A DNA stretch of 64,000 bases, from assembly GCA_047967505.1 (NCBI GenBank), contig CM106540.1, one strand, 5' to 3'. The notes below the pieces were generated by a model that worked only from the letters and a program-made list of their open reading frames with translations, had not been told where the DNA came from and did no database searches. The position numbers and the translations under genes are program-made. Positions 10,798 through 21,654 of the stretch are shown in pieces (position 1 is the stretch's first letter; the number at the start of each line of letters is the position of its first letter). Source of the DNA: Dipteris shenzhenensis (Eukaryota; Polypodiophyta; Polypodiopsida; Gleicheniales).

Positions 10798-11080
10798 CAC
10801 AATAAGACAAAGTACCCATAGACGCACACACAAACGTGTTTATTGAACTAAATAAAAAACTTACGAGCGCGTCTGTTTGTGCATCTATTTTTGTGTCTAG
10901 AGACCCACATCTAACAGTGCATCTATATAGGACACACACGCGCATATAGACACACATATAAACGCTTATATAGATGCTCTTATAAACGCATTTGTAGACG
11001 CAAAAATAGACGCTTGTTGACAGACAAACGCATATATAGATGTGCTTATAGACACACTGATAGACACACTTTATATATAT
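10798..11080. repeat. 5' terminal and subterminal repeats of element 2
   Basis: Terminal repeat at 10,798-10,820 followed by many degenerate copies of a TAGACGC/TAGACACAC unit in both orientations up to about 11,080. The same unit recurs at 12,880-13,060, 13,440-13,600 and at the 3' end. A relative of this end lies at 30,442-30,700. Confidence 0.8.
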
Positions 11081-11387
11081 TTTTTTTATTTACAGAATGC
11101 TGTGTATGTTGTGTATGCTATATAGTTACAAGAATCCCATTTCCACATTGTGTAATTCAATTCTTACAGCCAACTGCATTTTAATTACAATTCCAAATAA
11201 AACATTACAGGTCCAAAACGCAATAAAATTGAAAGCTCAAAAAGTGCTTGTATGTACATATAGCACGAAGCTAAGCCACGTCATGTGGCTTCAAGTACAA
11301 AAAATAAGAGGAGTGTATATACAAGAGGCACGAAGCCAAGCTAGTGGCTTTAAGTACAAAAAAGAGTAGCTAGCACTACTTCTACGA

Positions 11388-12803
11388 CTAATCCTCGCTC
11401 CCTTCCATGCTCCCTTCCACGCTCCCTTCTGTGCTCCCTTCTGCGCCTCCTTCCTCGTCTTCCTGGTCATCTTGTGCACGGTCCTGTAAACAAGGGACAA
11501 CATATATCAATCTATGAAAAATCAAATCTTTACTTATAATATTGGCATTATTTAATTACTTTCAAATACCTCGAGGGCCGCTCCAGTAGCTCGGATATAC
11601 TGCTCCTCAGTAATCAACCCGTCATCATAGAAGTGCCTCCATGTATCTCCTTTGCGATGGTGGCGGTGGTAGGCTATCTCCACAGGAGTAGGGTATCTGC
11701 TGCCCATGATCTCAAGGTGCAAGACAACACAATCTGCGGAGGGATTAGTACAAAGAAACAACCTCCTAATAAACTACATAAGCAATATAATTTGCGATCG
11801 ATACTTATAAATTGGGCCTCCCATGATTCAACAACCCCTGCTCCAAAATGCACACTTCCATATTCCTCCATCTAGATCCTTCGTGCCTCCATGTGCTGCA
11901 GACTGGGGTCCTCCCTCACTAACTTCATTGCTTTCTTCCACTCACGCTTGTGAGTGGTGTGGGGCGGGCCCCTTGGTGGTTGACCTCCCTCAAGCCTGGC
12001 AAGCTCCGCTAGTGCCTACCTCTTTAGCGAAGATCTTTTATTGCCAAGTATCGTAACAATCTTTCACTTGGCCCATTTATCTGTGAACTGGTGATTGGGG
12101 GGGTTAGGATACCTAGAGCGAACAGTAGCGAGGGTCTCATTAGCCAACCTCTTTGGCTGGTCTTTGAAGTGGATAAAGCAATCTCTGTAATTGCTAGCAA
12201 TTACAGAGTGCATGAAGGCCATGATGTCCTTCCCCCGCGCATCCATCAAGATGCCTCCTGTCTGAGTGATGTCATAGAACATTGTACCATCACCCGGAGG
12301 CACGTCTAAAACATCTGAATCATCATCGTCCCCACCGCCACCCCTCCCAAAGCACTGTGCCATGCATCCCCCACCGCTCTCCCTGCTACTATGCTTGCTA
12401 CCGTGTCGTGTTGAGCTCGTACGCTAGCCACTCATAGCTGGAGACTGCACAAGACTATGCTAACCAGTCATAGCTGGAGAACTGAGTCTCGACTGCACAA
12501 GAGTACGTTGATGGCTCTGCGAGATAGAAGGACCTCCTAACGGCATGGGGGAAGGGGCATAAGACAACATGGGAGATGGGCCTCGACTGTGTAGCCAGCT
12601 CTGCTATGCTGACTCCGCTTGGGTGATCTCAGCTAGTGTGGGGTGGTTTGTAGTCTATAGTGCTGACTCCTGAGGGGTGTTTAGAGTACCCGTCATATAC
12701 CCGTATAACTCCATAAGACTAGGATGGTGCCCTAAAAGGTCATATAAGTCCTTAAAAATAGACTCCCGGGGATCAGGTGAGTTGGAAGCACTTTCTAACC
12801 ACA
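11388..12803 (-). pseudogene. Element 2 second gene, Transposase_24 (Ptta/En/Spm)-like, minus strand
   Basis: Divergent to the TNP2 gene. The minus-strand reading starts near 12,803 (SNSPDPRESIF, then HHPSLMELYGYMTGTL). It continues through a Ser/Pro-rich stretch with in-frame stops to MAQCFGRGGGGDDDD (12,363) and MAFMHSVIASNYRDCFIHF. Further exons cover about 12,010-11,820 (TTHKREWKKAMKLVREDP) and 11,730-11,575 (MGSRYPTPVEIAYHRHH, GDTWRHFYDDGLITEEQY), and an acidic Glu/Gly-rich tail ends near 11,388. The pattern fits the Transposase_24 family, thought to be the accessory DNA-binding protein of plant CACTA elements. Several stops make it a pseudogene. A truncated relative is at 31,130-31,365. 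Confidence 0.7.
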
Positions 12804-12879
12804 TGATGAACTAGAAAAAAGAAAAAAAATCTATTACTGATGAGCTGAGAAGAAAGGGTAAAAAATTACTGTCGGAGCA

Positions 12880-13600
12880 TGTCTATAGATGCATCTGATT
12901 AGTGCATCTATTTTTGCGTATAACGGCATGTCTATAGATGTGGTTATCTGTGTCTGCAAATAGACTAAACGCACGTTTAGACACGCCTATAGACACGGTA
13001 TTAGACATGCTCTGGGATGCGCCTATAGACGCGCTCCAATAGAACTTTTCTAAAAAGTAGAAAAGGACATTGCGCCCATCACACAAACGTGACACTGATA
13101 CCCAGATCATGTGTTGATACCCAGATCATGCGTTTTTTGGATACGAGAAAGTACAAATCCAAAGAGAGCAAACTTCCAAAAAAGATTAACTACAAAAAGA
13201 CTTACCTTGGATAGAGGTATGGAAGGTTCTTCTCCTTTTTCAAAGTTGCTTCTCCTCCTTGTTCGCCCTCCTCTCCTTTAAGCTTGGAAGTAAGTGTGGG
13301 TGCCTTTCTCTTAAGTGTAATCTTGGAAGTAAGTGTGGGTGCCTTCCTCTTAAGTGTTGAAACTATGGATCTGCTAATAAGGAAGCAAGCAAGCCGCATG
13401 AAGTATAAGTAATGTCAAGAAAAGCGAAGCGAGTGCACTAAAAGCAGGTTTAAAAGCCGCATCTATAGGCACGTCTAAAAGCACGTCTATTTGCACATGT
13501 AAAGACACAGAGTAGACGTGGTTTTAAATGCACTTTTAGATGTGCTTTTAGACATGCACCACAGAACAAACAGACACGCTTTTAGACGCGCCACAGAGTT
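12880..13600. repeat. Internal TAGACGC repeat clusters between the two genes of element 2
   Basis: Two clusters (about 12,880-13,060 and 13,440-13,600) of the subterminal unit (TCTATAGACACG, CTTTTAGACGCGCC) flank a stretch with two near-identical copies of GGAAGTAAGTGTGGGTGCC near 13,286 and 13,325. They lie between the divergent genes, so they may be promoter-proximal binding sites for the accessory protein; this is inference. Confidence 0.6.
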
Positions 13601-13651
13601 TAAAATCAAACATTTGAAGAAGAGCAAATTTTTTTGGGTTGTTTGTTTGTA

Positions 13652-16600
13652 GGATGCCTTCATCTTCAACAAGTAGCTCCAGTGAGGATGAAACCCTCCG
13701 TATCCACCATCGCGAAATGTGGTTGGAGTAAAAAATCAAATGTATGTGTGATCGATGTCAAGGAAACATGTATCGTGCATGCAAGATTACACTCAATCAC
13801 ATCTCAAAGTATGGAGAATGGGATGCAACCTAAATAGGGTAAGGGTTTGTAAGTTAAGGTTGATTGAGATACCTATGGGTGTTCATATGTTTGAGTTATG
13901 ATCCCGTTTTAATTTGATACAAGATGTAGTGCCACACCCACATATGTTGCCCTATGCTCGCTATGAGGAGGCGAAGCATCGACGATATGAGGTGGGATCT
14001 TCAGGAGGGACCGTTACGAATGCATGGAGTGATGGTGATAGTAGCCCTCCACCATTACCTCATGAAGCCATGGAGGAGGAGGTGTTTGATGATATGGTGC
14101 GAGATTTATATGTCCATCAAGGGAGGGATGATAGCATGGAGTAGGATGATCTTTTTACTACAGCATCGACTCCACTGTTTGAGGGGTGCACATTCTCTAT
14201 TCTACGTGCCTCCCTTGAGTTACTAAACTTGCAAGCCATCTATGGATGGAGCAATGCAAGTTTGAATCCATTACTCAAGTAAGCTTTAAAGCCTATTTTG
14301 CAAACATGGTGAATTACGCTAGTGGGTCAATTACTCGAATGCTTTTTCTCATTTATGGTTTTCACACGCAGGCTATTGTGTAAAATGCTTCCCAGGGAGA
14401 ATAAATTACCGACCTCAAGAGATATGGTAAGGCAACATGTGACCTCTCTTGGAGGATTAGATTACAAGTGCATCCATGCATGTGTCAATGATTGTGTTTT
14501 GTTTCGTGGACTACATAAGGATGCAAGAGAGTGTCCTACTTGTGGAGAGGCAAGATATAGAGCAGATCTCAAAACTTTGGATGTGCCTCGTAAGGTTCTG
14601 TGACATTTTTCCATAATGCCTCACATCCAACATATGTTCACATGCAAATCTATTGCAGAGCTCATGTCATGGCATTCCTCCCATCGATCAACCGATGGCA
14701 AGTGGAGAACTCCCGCGGACTCTCCTGCATGGAAGCATATTGAAGACACATGGCCAAGCTTCAAGGAAGAACCTAGGAACTTGAGACTTGGATTGGGTAT
14801 GGATGGTGTGAACCCATTTGGTCTCAAAAGCACATCTTACAGTGTATGGCCAGTGATATTGGTGAATTATAATCTTCCACCCTCTATGGATATTAAGAAA
14901 GGACATGTTATGCTATCCCTTCTAATTCCAAGGAAACATAAAGTCAAAAACCCTGATGTTTATTTGGAGCCTTTGATTGATGAGCTAGAGATACTTTGGA
15001 GAGGTATCGAGGTGCATGATGTGAGCAGGCCTCCCTCATCACGAGACTTCAATTGCAAAGTAGTCTTGATGTGGATGATGCATGACTTCCCAGGCTATGG
15101 CGAGTGTTTAGGTAAGCATTGCACTTCTAATTATGAATAGGCAAAGGATGTGGCATCCTAAACCCACCTTCAACTCTTAATTGCATCTATTGTTTAGGTC
15201 TCACTACATCGGGTTACCATGCATGTCCTGTTTGTGGTCCTTCGCTAGTTGCCTCATGGGCAGATGCATTGAATAAGGTCATCTATGAGAATCACCATCG
15301 ATTTCTCCCACCTAATCATCCTAGATATGTTGCCCCTTGGAATGAAGTCCTCCCACAATCACTCACTATGGGAGATTGGATGAGAATTTGGGATGGTTCC
15401 ATGACGACTCCACCACTTGGCATGAGCCGATAAGGGTTTGTAACTATTGTGTGCTATATTGGCTAGAAATAAAGATTACCCGCTAACACTTTATTTTGTT
15501 TAGATACTCCATCTTTTATCATTTACCATATTGGTCCCACCTCAAGATCAATCACTTGCTTGATCCCATGCATATCTTCAAGAATGTGACATCTACCATT
15601 TGGGAGCATTTGAATGGGACACGAGGTTCCACAGGCATAAGGGAGGATCTATGTACCACAGGGAGGATGCATGAAGCTTGGCCATAAGAGAGACCGAATG
15701 AGTGTATTTTATACCTTGTGCACCGTGGATGTTATCAAAGCTAGAGATGGCGATAGTGAAGTGTGCTATTACTACAATTCATACTCCCACTAGATGCATG
15801 AGGTGTTTGAAGGGAGCCTTTACAAAGAGCAAGAAAACAGGTGTAGAGCAATTATATGGCTTGAAATCTCACGATTGGCACAAGATGCTCCAAGTAAGTA
15901 TTTTATGTGCATAATATCTTTTTCCTTTCAAATTTGTGAGTGAATAATTATAAGCAACTAATCAACCACCTCCTCATGGGTTCAGTTCATACTACCTACT
16001 AGCATTTCACGTAGTGCATCGAAGGACGTGAAAGATTGTATTTACAAGATGGGCGAGCTCATGAGGTACTTTACATGATACAAAATATGATGCGTATCAA
16101 TGCTCCATGCAAGTTTGAATGCATATTGCTAATATGCTGTACTTTCTAGGTATGTGAGCTCAAAGGAAAAAGATCCCACCATGCTTGAGAATGCTCCAGT
16201 TATGTCAGTGGAGGTGGTTTGTTTAGTGGAGGAGACATTTCCATGTTCTATTCTCACAAGCCAACTACATCTTATAGTGCATTTGGTGGATGAGATTGCT
16301 ATATGTGGTACTATACATGCACGATGGTTGTTCTTCCTCGAGCGCTTCATGAAGACCTTGAAGGGCTTCGTGAGATAAAATGCAAGACTAGAAGGTAGCA
16401 TGGCCGAGGGTTGGTTGGTACAAGAGTCACTTGTATATATTTCTGAGTTTCTTGTTGATGTGGATAGCTCTCTCCCACGACTATGGAGAGATGATGAAGA
16501 CCTAAGGATGACCTCTATTGTGCCTCAAGGGAAAGGATGCAACAAAGTAATAGACACGGAGTTGCATAATAGTATCAACCTCTTTTGTGTGCTTAATAGT

Positions 16601-17250
16601 AATCTGATGAAAAGATGGGTGACAAGATACGAGGATGTAAAGGTAGGAAGATAAGAAGAAAGGGCCCTCTTTCGTACACACCACGGATCTCGTTGCCATA
16701 CCCTCAGTATCTAAGAGCACTTTCGAAGGATATTCATGTGTATTGGCTACTTCATGAAAAGACGAGGGGATGCATATCACAATGGAAGAATGGAAGTATG
16801 CTAGGGGATGCATGAGCAAGGTCGGTTTATAGAATGTTATGCATAGGTTAGGAGCTTTCAATAATTTAGATTGCTTATTTAATTGATTTTTTCTTGGTTT
16901 AGTGCACTATGTTCAATGCTATATGGTGTGAGGGCAAGCATTTTCGAACACAACGGATTGATGATAAGAGAAACACACAAGATTGTGGCATCATTGCTAG
17001 CTTTGAGGAAGCCAATGGAGCCATGGATGATTATTGTGGCATAATCCAAGATATTATTATGCTTGACTTTCGACGCTTCTTTGTGTATGTTTTGGATGTA
17101 AAATGGTTTAAGGACGTGGTGGAAAGAGGCCCTAATGCAACAATCAAACGCCATGCAAGTGGCTTTGTAACTATTGACTCCACAAAGTTTTGGCAAAGTA
17201 GGAAGGACACACTAGTACTACCGCAAAATGTGAACACGTACTGTGCACAT
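13652..17250 (+). pseudogene. Element 2 transposase (TNP2: Transposase_21, DUF4218, DUF4216)
   Basis: Best preserved transposase of the window, several exons. N-terminal exon from 13,652 (MPSSSTSSSSEDETL, then CMCDRCQGN). Transposase_21 core at about 14,370-15,110 (IHACVNDCVLF, CPTCGEARYR, LGMDGVNPFGL, NYNLPPSMDIKKGH, MMHDFPGYGECLG). It continues at about 15,198-15,432 (GYHACPVCGPS) and 15,505-15,690 (LLDPMHIFKNV). DUF4218 is at about 15,985-16,545 (LHLIVHLVDEIAI, FFLERFMKTLKGFVR, AEGWLVQESLVYISEFL). DUF4216 is at about 16,910-17,235 (DYCGIIQDIIML, FVYVLDVKWFKDVV, GFVTIDSTKFW). Its last intron is split by the Gypsy element and the final exon is at 27,390-27,625. Breaks: TGA at 14,601 and TAA after GFVR. 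Confidence 0.85.
17246..17250. other. Target-site duplication of the Gypsy element (left CACAT)
   Basis: CACAT here and at 27,317-27,321 flank the Gypsy element. A related, uninterrupted intron at about 29,985-30,010 (GTACACATATATAAAAAT) shows the empty site with a single CACAT. Confidence 0.9.
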
Positions 17251-19310
17251 TGTTATGGATAAAATTGTCTAAGGAAAAAAGGCATTAATATGTATGTGTG
17301 TTTGTATATGTGGCAATAGTATAATAAAATATGGTGTGCATAGGGCCCAAGGTTGAGGTGGCAAGGCATGACCATGTGTCACCCTTCCATGTAAGAGGAC
17401 CCATAAGGTGTGTTGTACATAATCCATGATAGTAATATTATAAAATGTAAGGTGGCATGGCTCCTCCATGTGCCACCCCTCCACCTAGGCTGCATTTAGT
17501 GAGATATGCCTCAAAGTCCATGGGAGAAGCAATATAAAATAGGTGGAGATAGATATTATATTGAGTTATTCCATAGAAGGTCCAAGAGAGCAAGTCAAAT
17601 AATGGGGAAAGTAGGATGAGGTGGCAAGATTCCTTGTGCCAACCCTCCACTTGTCCTCCTAGAGGTTTGAACATATTATAAAATTGGAAAGAGACCAAGG
17701 GAGGATCATAGACTTGAGGTATGGGGCTTGGTTTATGTGGAAAATTGAGGCAAAGGGTTGTCACACACAATTGAGAGTGCGTAACTACCTAGCCCACATG
17801 GGAGACTTTTCCACACACACATTAGGAAAAAAGGGAGCTCATTTTGGGGCCCTGTAAGAAATTCACTATTTTCTCTTTTCTCTCTCTACAAAAGCAAGAA
17901 AATATGGATACTTGAGTGAGAAATGTCAGTGTGAAAAGGAATAAATATATTCTTTCACATGCTTTACATTCAATGTTCATATAAGAGCAACACTTTTCTA
18001 TGCAGAATTTGGTGATTCTGACACTGCAGACGCGTCCAGAACGGCCCAAAACCCCAAGAACGGCACTGGAAACGCTGGAATCGGACATCCGAAGGCCCGA
18101 AAACGGCCAAAAAAGGCCGAAAAACGCGATTTGTAGCAAAATACGATATGGTACTTTTGAAATTAGACGCGTCCGGAACGGCCCAAAACCCCAAGAACGG
18201 CACTGGAAACGCTGGAATCGGACATCCGGAGGCCCGGAAACGGCCAAAAAAGGCCGAAAAACGCGATTTGCAGCAAAATGCGATATGGCACTTTTGAAAT
18301 TTCAGCTTTCCAACATTATCCTCATTGGAGTCTTTACAATATTGTCACATGGACTAGAATCATATGAATAAAGGTGAAATTTCAGCTTTCCAACATTATC
18401 CTCATTGGAGTCTTTACAATATTGTCACATGGACTAGAATCATATGAATAAAGGTGTTGATATCTTTCGATCTTGCATCCAGCTTGGCTTTCCTTGCTCC
18501 CTCGCATCAAGAACATGCATCAAAAGAGACGAATGTTGTAGGAATTCAGATTGAAAAAAGTGCCATATCGCATTTTGCTGCAAATCACGTTTTTCGGCCT
18601 TTTTTGGCCGTTTCCGGGCCTCCGAATGTCCGATTCCAGCGTTTCCAGTGCCGTTCTTAGGGTTTTGGGCCGTTTCGGACGCGTCTGCAGTGTCAGAATC
18701 ATCAAATTCTGCACAGAAAATAATTTTTTTAAAGATTCAAATCAGATCACCTCATTAATGTGACATGCTTCTACGAACATATAGTACTATTTCTTTTTCT
18801 TATTTTCATCTTCTTTTGTTGAATTTTCAACGTTACGTTGGCCCACTCCTAATTGGTTGAGAGCCTATTTTCTCTCTCTTCTAAAAGGCCCCAAAATAAG
18901 CTCCCTTTTTTCCTAATGCCATGCATGTGGGAGGATACATTAATATGGAGAGACCCCCTCTTTTGGCTATAAAAGGAAGGGGCTATTCCTTGATGAGACA
19001 CGCTCATTCTTGTAAAGCCACCTAGCTAGTATTTTGATATTTCCCTCTCATCCCTTCTTTCAAATAAAGTATGGTTCTCTTCCCTTGATGTCTACATCTC
19101 AACATTCCTCCTCCTATCATGTACATGCTTCTCTTCCCCCTCTCCCTTTCCCCTTGTGTCATAGTCTCCCTTTTCCTTCCCTCCACTTCTGATTCCTTTT
19201 TCACCCCTATGACATCCCTTTGCCCTGATGATCTCCTTTTCTCTATGGCCTTTGAGTGTCGCCATACTTAGCCTCTAGCCTCTGGTCTCGATTACTTTTC
19301 CGACTAAAAG
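17251..19310 (+). repeat. Left LTR of the Gypsy element (contains a nested transposon)
   Basis: Starts TGTTATGGATAAAATTG and ends ...CGACTAAAAG before the primer-binding site. TATA box TATAAAAG at 18,968 and AATAAA near 19,063 mark promoter and polyadenylation regions. Interrupted by a TIR element at 17,821-18,917. It lacks 32 bp present in the right LTR near 26,645. Confidence 0.9.
17821..18917. mobile_element. 1.1-kb TIR/foldback-type non-autonomous DNA element inside the Gypsy LTR
   Basis: Ends ATTAGGAAAAAAGGGAGC and its complement form inverted repeats of about 31 bp with one mismatch, before GGGGCC. Comparison with the uninterrupted right LTR gives the exact insertion point: either no target duplication (if the element runs from C at 17,820 to G at 18,918) or a 2-bp AC/GC one. 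Inside, a GC-rich block of about 120 bp occurs three times: direct at about 18,029 and 18,168 and inverted at about 18,560-18,690. An 82-bp block is tandemly duplicated at 18,295-18,457. No transposase; frames across it are repeat artefacts. Confidence 0.8.
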
Positions 19311-19313
19311 TTT

Positions 19314-19335
19314 TGGTGTGGCTGCTGGGATACGA
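19314..19335 (+). other. Probable primer-binding site of the Gypsy element
   Basis: TGGTGTGGCTGCTGGGATAC just inside the left LTR resembles the TGGYGCCG...CCGGGGA sites of plant Gypsy elements primed by a tRNA 3' end, with several C-to-T differences. The tRNA cannot be named with confidence. Confidence 0.55.
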
Positions 19336-19439
19336 ATCTCCATGGTGGCGAATCTTCTACTCGTACGGGTTACATCTACAAAACTATACCATCTGTGCTC
19401 TTTCTAAGCTACTACACGTGCATTCGATTCCTGCGTCTC

Positions 19440-19665
19440 CTGTGCGACAATTCTCTGGACTGCTGTGATTTCTGGTTGCGGATAGTTTTCTGCGTTCACC
19501 CGCACGACAGTTCTCTAGACTGCTACGATTTCTGGTTGTGCACAGTTTTCTGTGCGACAGTTCTCTGGACTGCTGTGACTTCTGGTTGCGGATAGTTTTC
19601 TACGCTCACCTGCGCGACAGTTCCGATAGTTCTCTAGACTGCTGCGGCTTCTGGTCGGGGACTGT
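19440..19665 (+). repeat. Tandem repeat in the Gypsy 5' untranslated region
   Basis: Four imperfect copies of a 50-60 bp unit starting GCGACAGTTCTCTGGACTGC at about 19,442, 19,503, 19,553 and 19,613. A CT-rich tract follows at 19,710-19,785. Confidence 0.8.
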
Positions 19666-20062
19666 TTTTTGAGCCCCTGCAAAAGAGTAACAGCAGATCC
19701 CGCGCCCCCCTCTCTCTTCTCTTCTTCTTCTTCTCCTTCCCTTTCTCTTTCTCTTCTCCTTCTCCTCTCCTCTCCTCTCTTTTTATTAAAGAGTAGGATT
19801 GGAACCCAAGACCTCCCCCTTCACAAAAGAAAGTCTTATCATTGGGCCAACAAGTTGGAAGTGGTAAAAATGTAATGATTTTTGTTCATATAATGAAATT
19901 GCGGGAACTGTAACTCTCTAACCATAGGGAGTTTGCTCTTGCTGTAAAAAGCAAAAATACTTCATTTTATGTGCTCTATCCACATCTCTTGCTAGATCGC
20001 CGATTCAGAACTTCTCCAAGCTCACTTCACGGATGCACGCCACACGAGAAGGGTAGACATTT

Positions 20063-20690
20063 ATGTCACTTCTCGACGCGTTTAAGGAATTGGTGCCTGT
20101 TCCTCCGCACCTTATGGCTACCAATGCGCGAGATGTCTTCCTTGATCTTCATGTTGACCTTCAACGGCAGATTGTCCAGTGCATTATTGAAGGAGATGAC
20201 GGGTGGAATGATACACCGTGGATGATTCATTGTGAAGAACTACTGATACGCTGGGAGGATTTTGACTTTACTTCTACTCATTGTGCGGTGATCGAACTAC
20301 TTGCTGCTTCAGAGGTAATTAAAACAGTGTCCTTCATCAAAGGGTGGGATGCTCCCCAAGCTTGGGGGGAGATTTGGTGCATCTGCCTATTGATTCCTGT
20401 GGAAAAGCTCGTCCTGAATGGTTTATTCACAATCTCATTACAAAGGTTTCTAGGCCTCGGCTATGGTTGGTAATATTTCGACCAAGGAATCCATTTGTAC
20501 CTAATTAGCCTTTTGTGCCTCATTTCGAGCTTCAAATTGTAATTCTTTTTGGGCTTAAGATAAACTATCAACAAAGGATTGCAAGTTTATTTGGTGCTGA
20601 ACGTTTGGCTCAAGTGTTCAATTCTCCCCACCCTCTCCTCCTACCTATCTTGGACTACCGAGAAACTTGGGATGTTTGAATTTTAGTCTT
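20063..20690 (+). pseudogene. Gypsy upstream frame, N-terminal part, unknown domain
   Basis: Open from 20,063 (MSLLDAFKELVPVPPHL) through GWDAPQAWG near 20,365. There a G-run shift moves the coherent reading to another frame (LVHLPIDSCGKARPEWF, FGLKINYQQRIASLFGAERL), with a TAG near 20,505, up to DYRETWDV at 20,690. Roughly 200 residues that I do not recognise, with no obvious membrane segment. It directly precedes the RNase H domain and may have been one protein with it. The consistent protein-like composition across frames suggests a decayed real gene. Confidence 0.45.
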
Positions 20691-21305
20691 GGTGTGATGA
20701 CATCTTGGATTCTTCAATTTGATGGAGCTTATAAACCTTCGACCAAGGCGGCTGGCGTGGGTGTGAAGCTCACTTCACCGGGTGGTGAGGAGTATTGTTA
20801 CAGCAAGTCTTCATCCGCAAATACTTGCAATCAATCTGAGTACTCGGCACTCATTTTTGGGTTACAAAAGGCACAAGAACATCATGCCAAGCAATTGGAG
20901 GTGCAAGGAGATTCTCAACTAGTGTGTGAACAAGTTAGTGGAAGGTGGAAGGTGTGGAGCAAAGGCTTGGTTCCATGACATCAACAAGCCTTGGAACTTT
21001 GCAACCAATTTGAAGAGGTAAAAATTCAGCATATCCCTCGAGCTCGAAATCTTGTTGCTGATTTCTTGGCACGTGAAGCTTGTACTTCAATCACGCATGA
21101 CGCGAGTGGAAGCGCCACCCCAACAAAGCCGCAAGCCATGAAGGAGGGTAATCATTTGTAAGGAATGCAAAGGTTGTGGTCATCATGAAACTAAGTGTTG
21201 GGCATACTTGATACGAGTTCACCGACTTCGGCAGATCATCAGGAGGGTTCTCAAGGACATTGCTCAAAAGAAAGATGCCAGACCGTACACCCCTTGAAGA
21301 AATAG
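20667..21305 (+). pseudogene. Extra RNase H domain followed by a CCHC zinc knuckle, upstream of gag
   Basis: One frame with two internal TGA stops (20,976 and 21,138). Type I RNase H signature in order: WILQFDGAYKP (first Asp), CNQSEYSALIFGL (Glu), QGDSQLVCEQVSG (second Asp), then after the first stop IPRARNLVADFLA (last Asp). All four acidic residues are kept. This style resembles the archaeal-like RNase H (aRNH) that some plant retroelements acquired. In the same frame at 21,156-21,197 is CKECKGCGHHETKC, a perfect CX2CX4HX4C knuckle. The frame ends at TAG 21,303. In the Tat-lineage elements I know, an aRNH lies inside or after pol; here it precedes gag. It would remove RNA from RNA-DNA hybrids in reverse transcription. 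Confidence 0.75.
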
Positions 21306-21654
21306 CATGGCGACTACAAGAACTGGAAGAAGCTGAAGGTGATGTGCAAGCTCTCCAACTATTGACATTTGTCATGGCATTCTTGTTTGCCTTGATGAAC
21401 AACCTCATGCAATGCCGTGCCTCTAACCCTCGCGTGTAATGATCGATGTGATATCATGAGGGTTGGTCCTTTTAAGATTGTCTATGTGCTATTCTATGCT
21501 GAAGACTCTTCTCGTGTAATATTTCACACTACACCAGTCACACCCTACCCTGCCTTTGTGTGCTTTTTGGATGTATCTTCACCCGATTTTCAGTTCAAGC
21601 TTCCTCTTACTATTATTCGTCCATAGATAAGCCCCTCTTTTCCATCTTCCAAGC

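Noticed and set aside
17822-18371. Frames of 123-141 codons inside the TIR element
   Set aside because: Sequence is an internally repeated non-coding element; frames read the same repeat in both directions.
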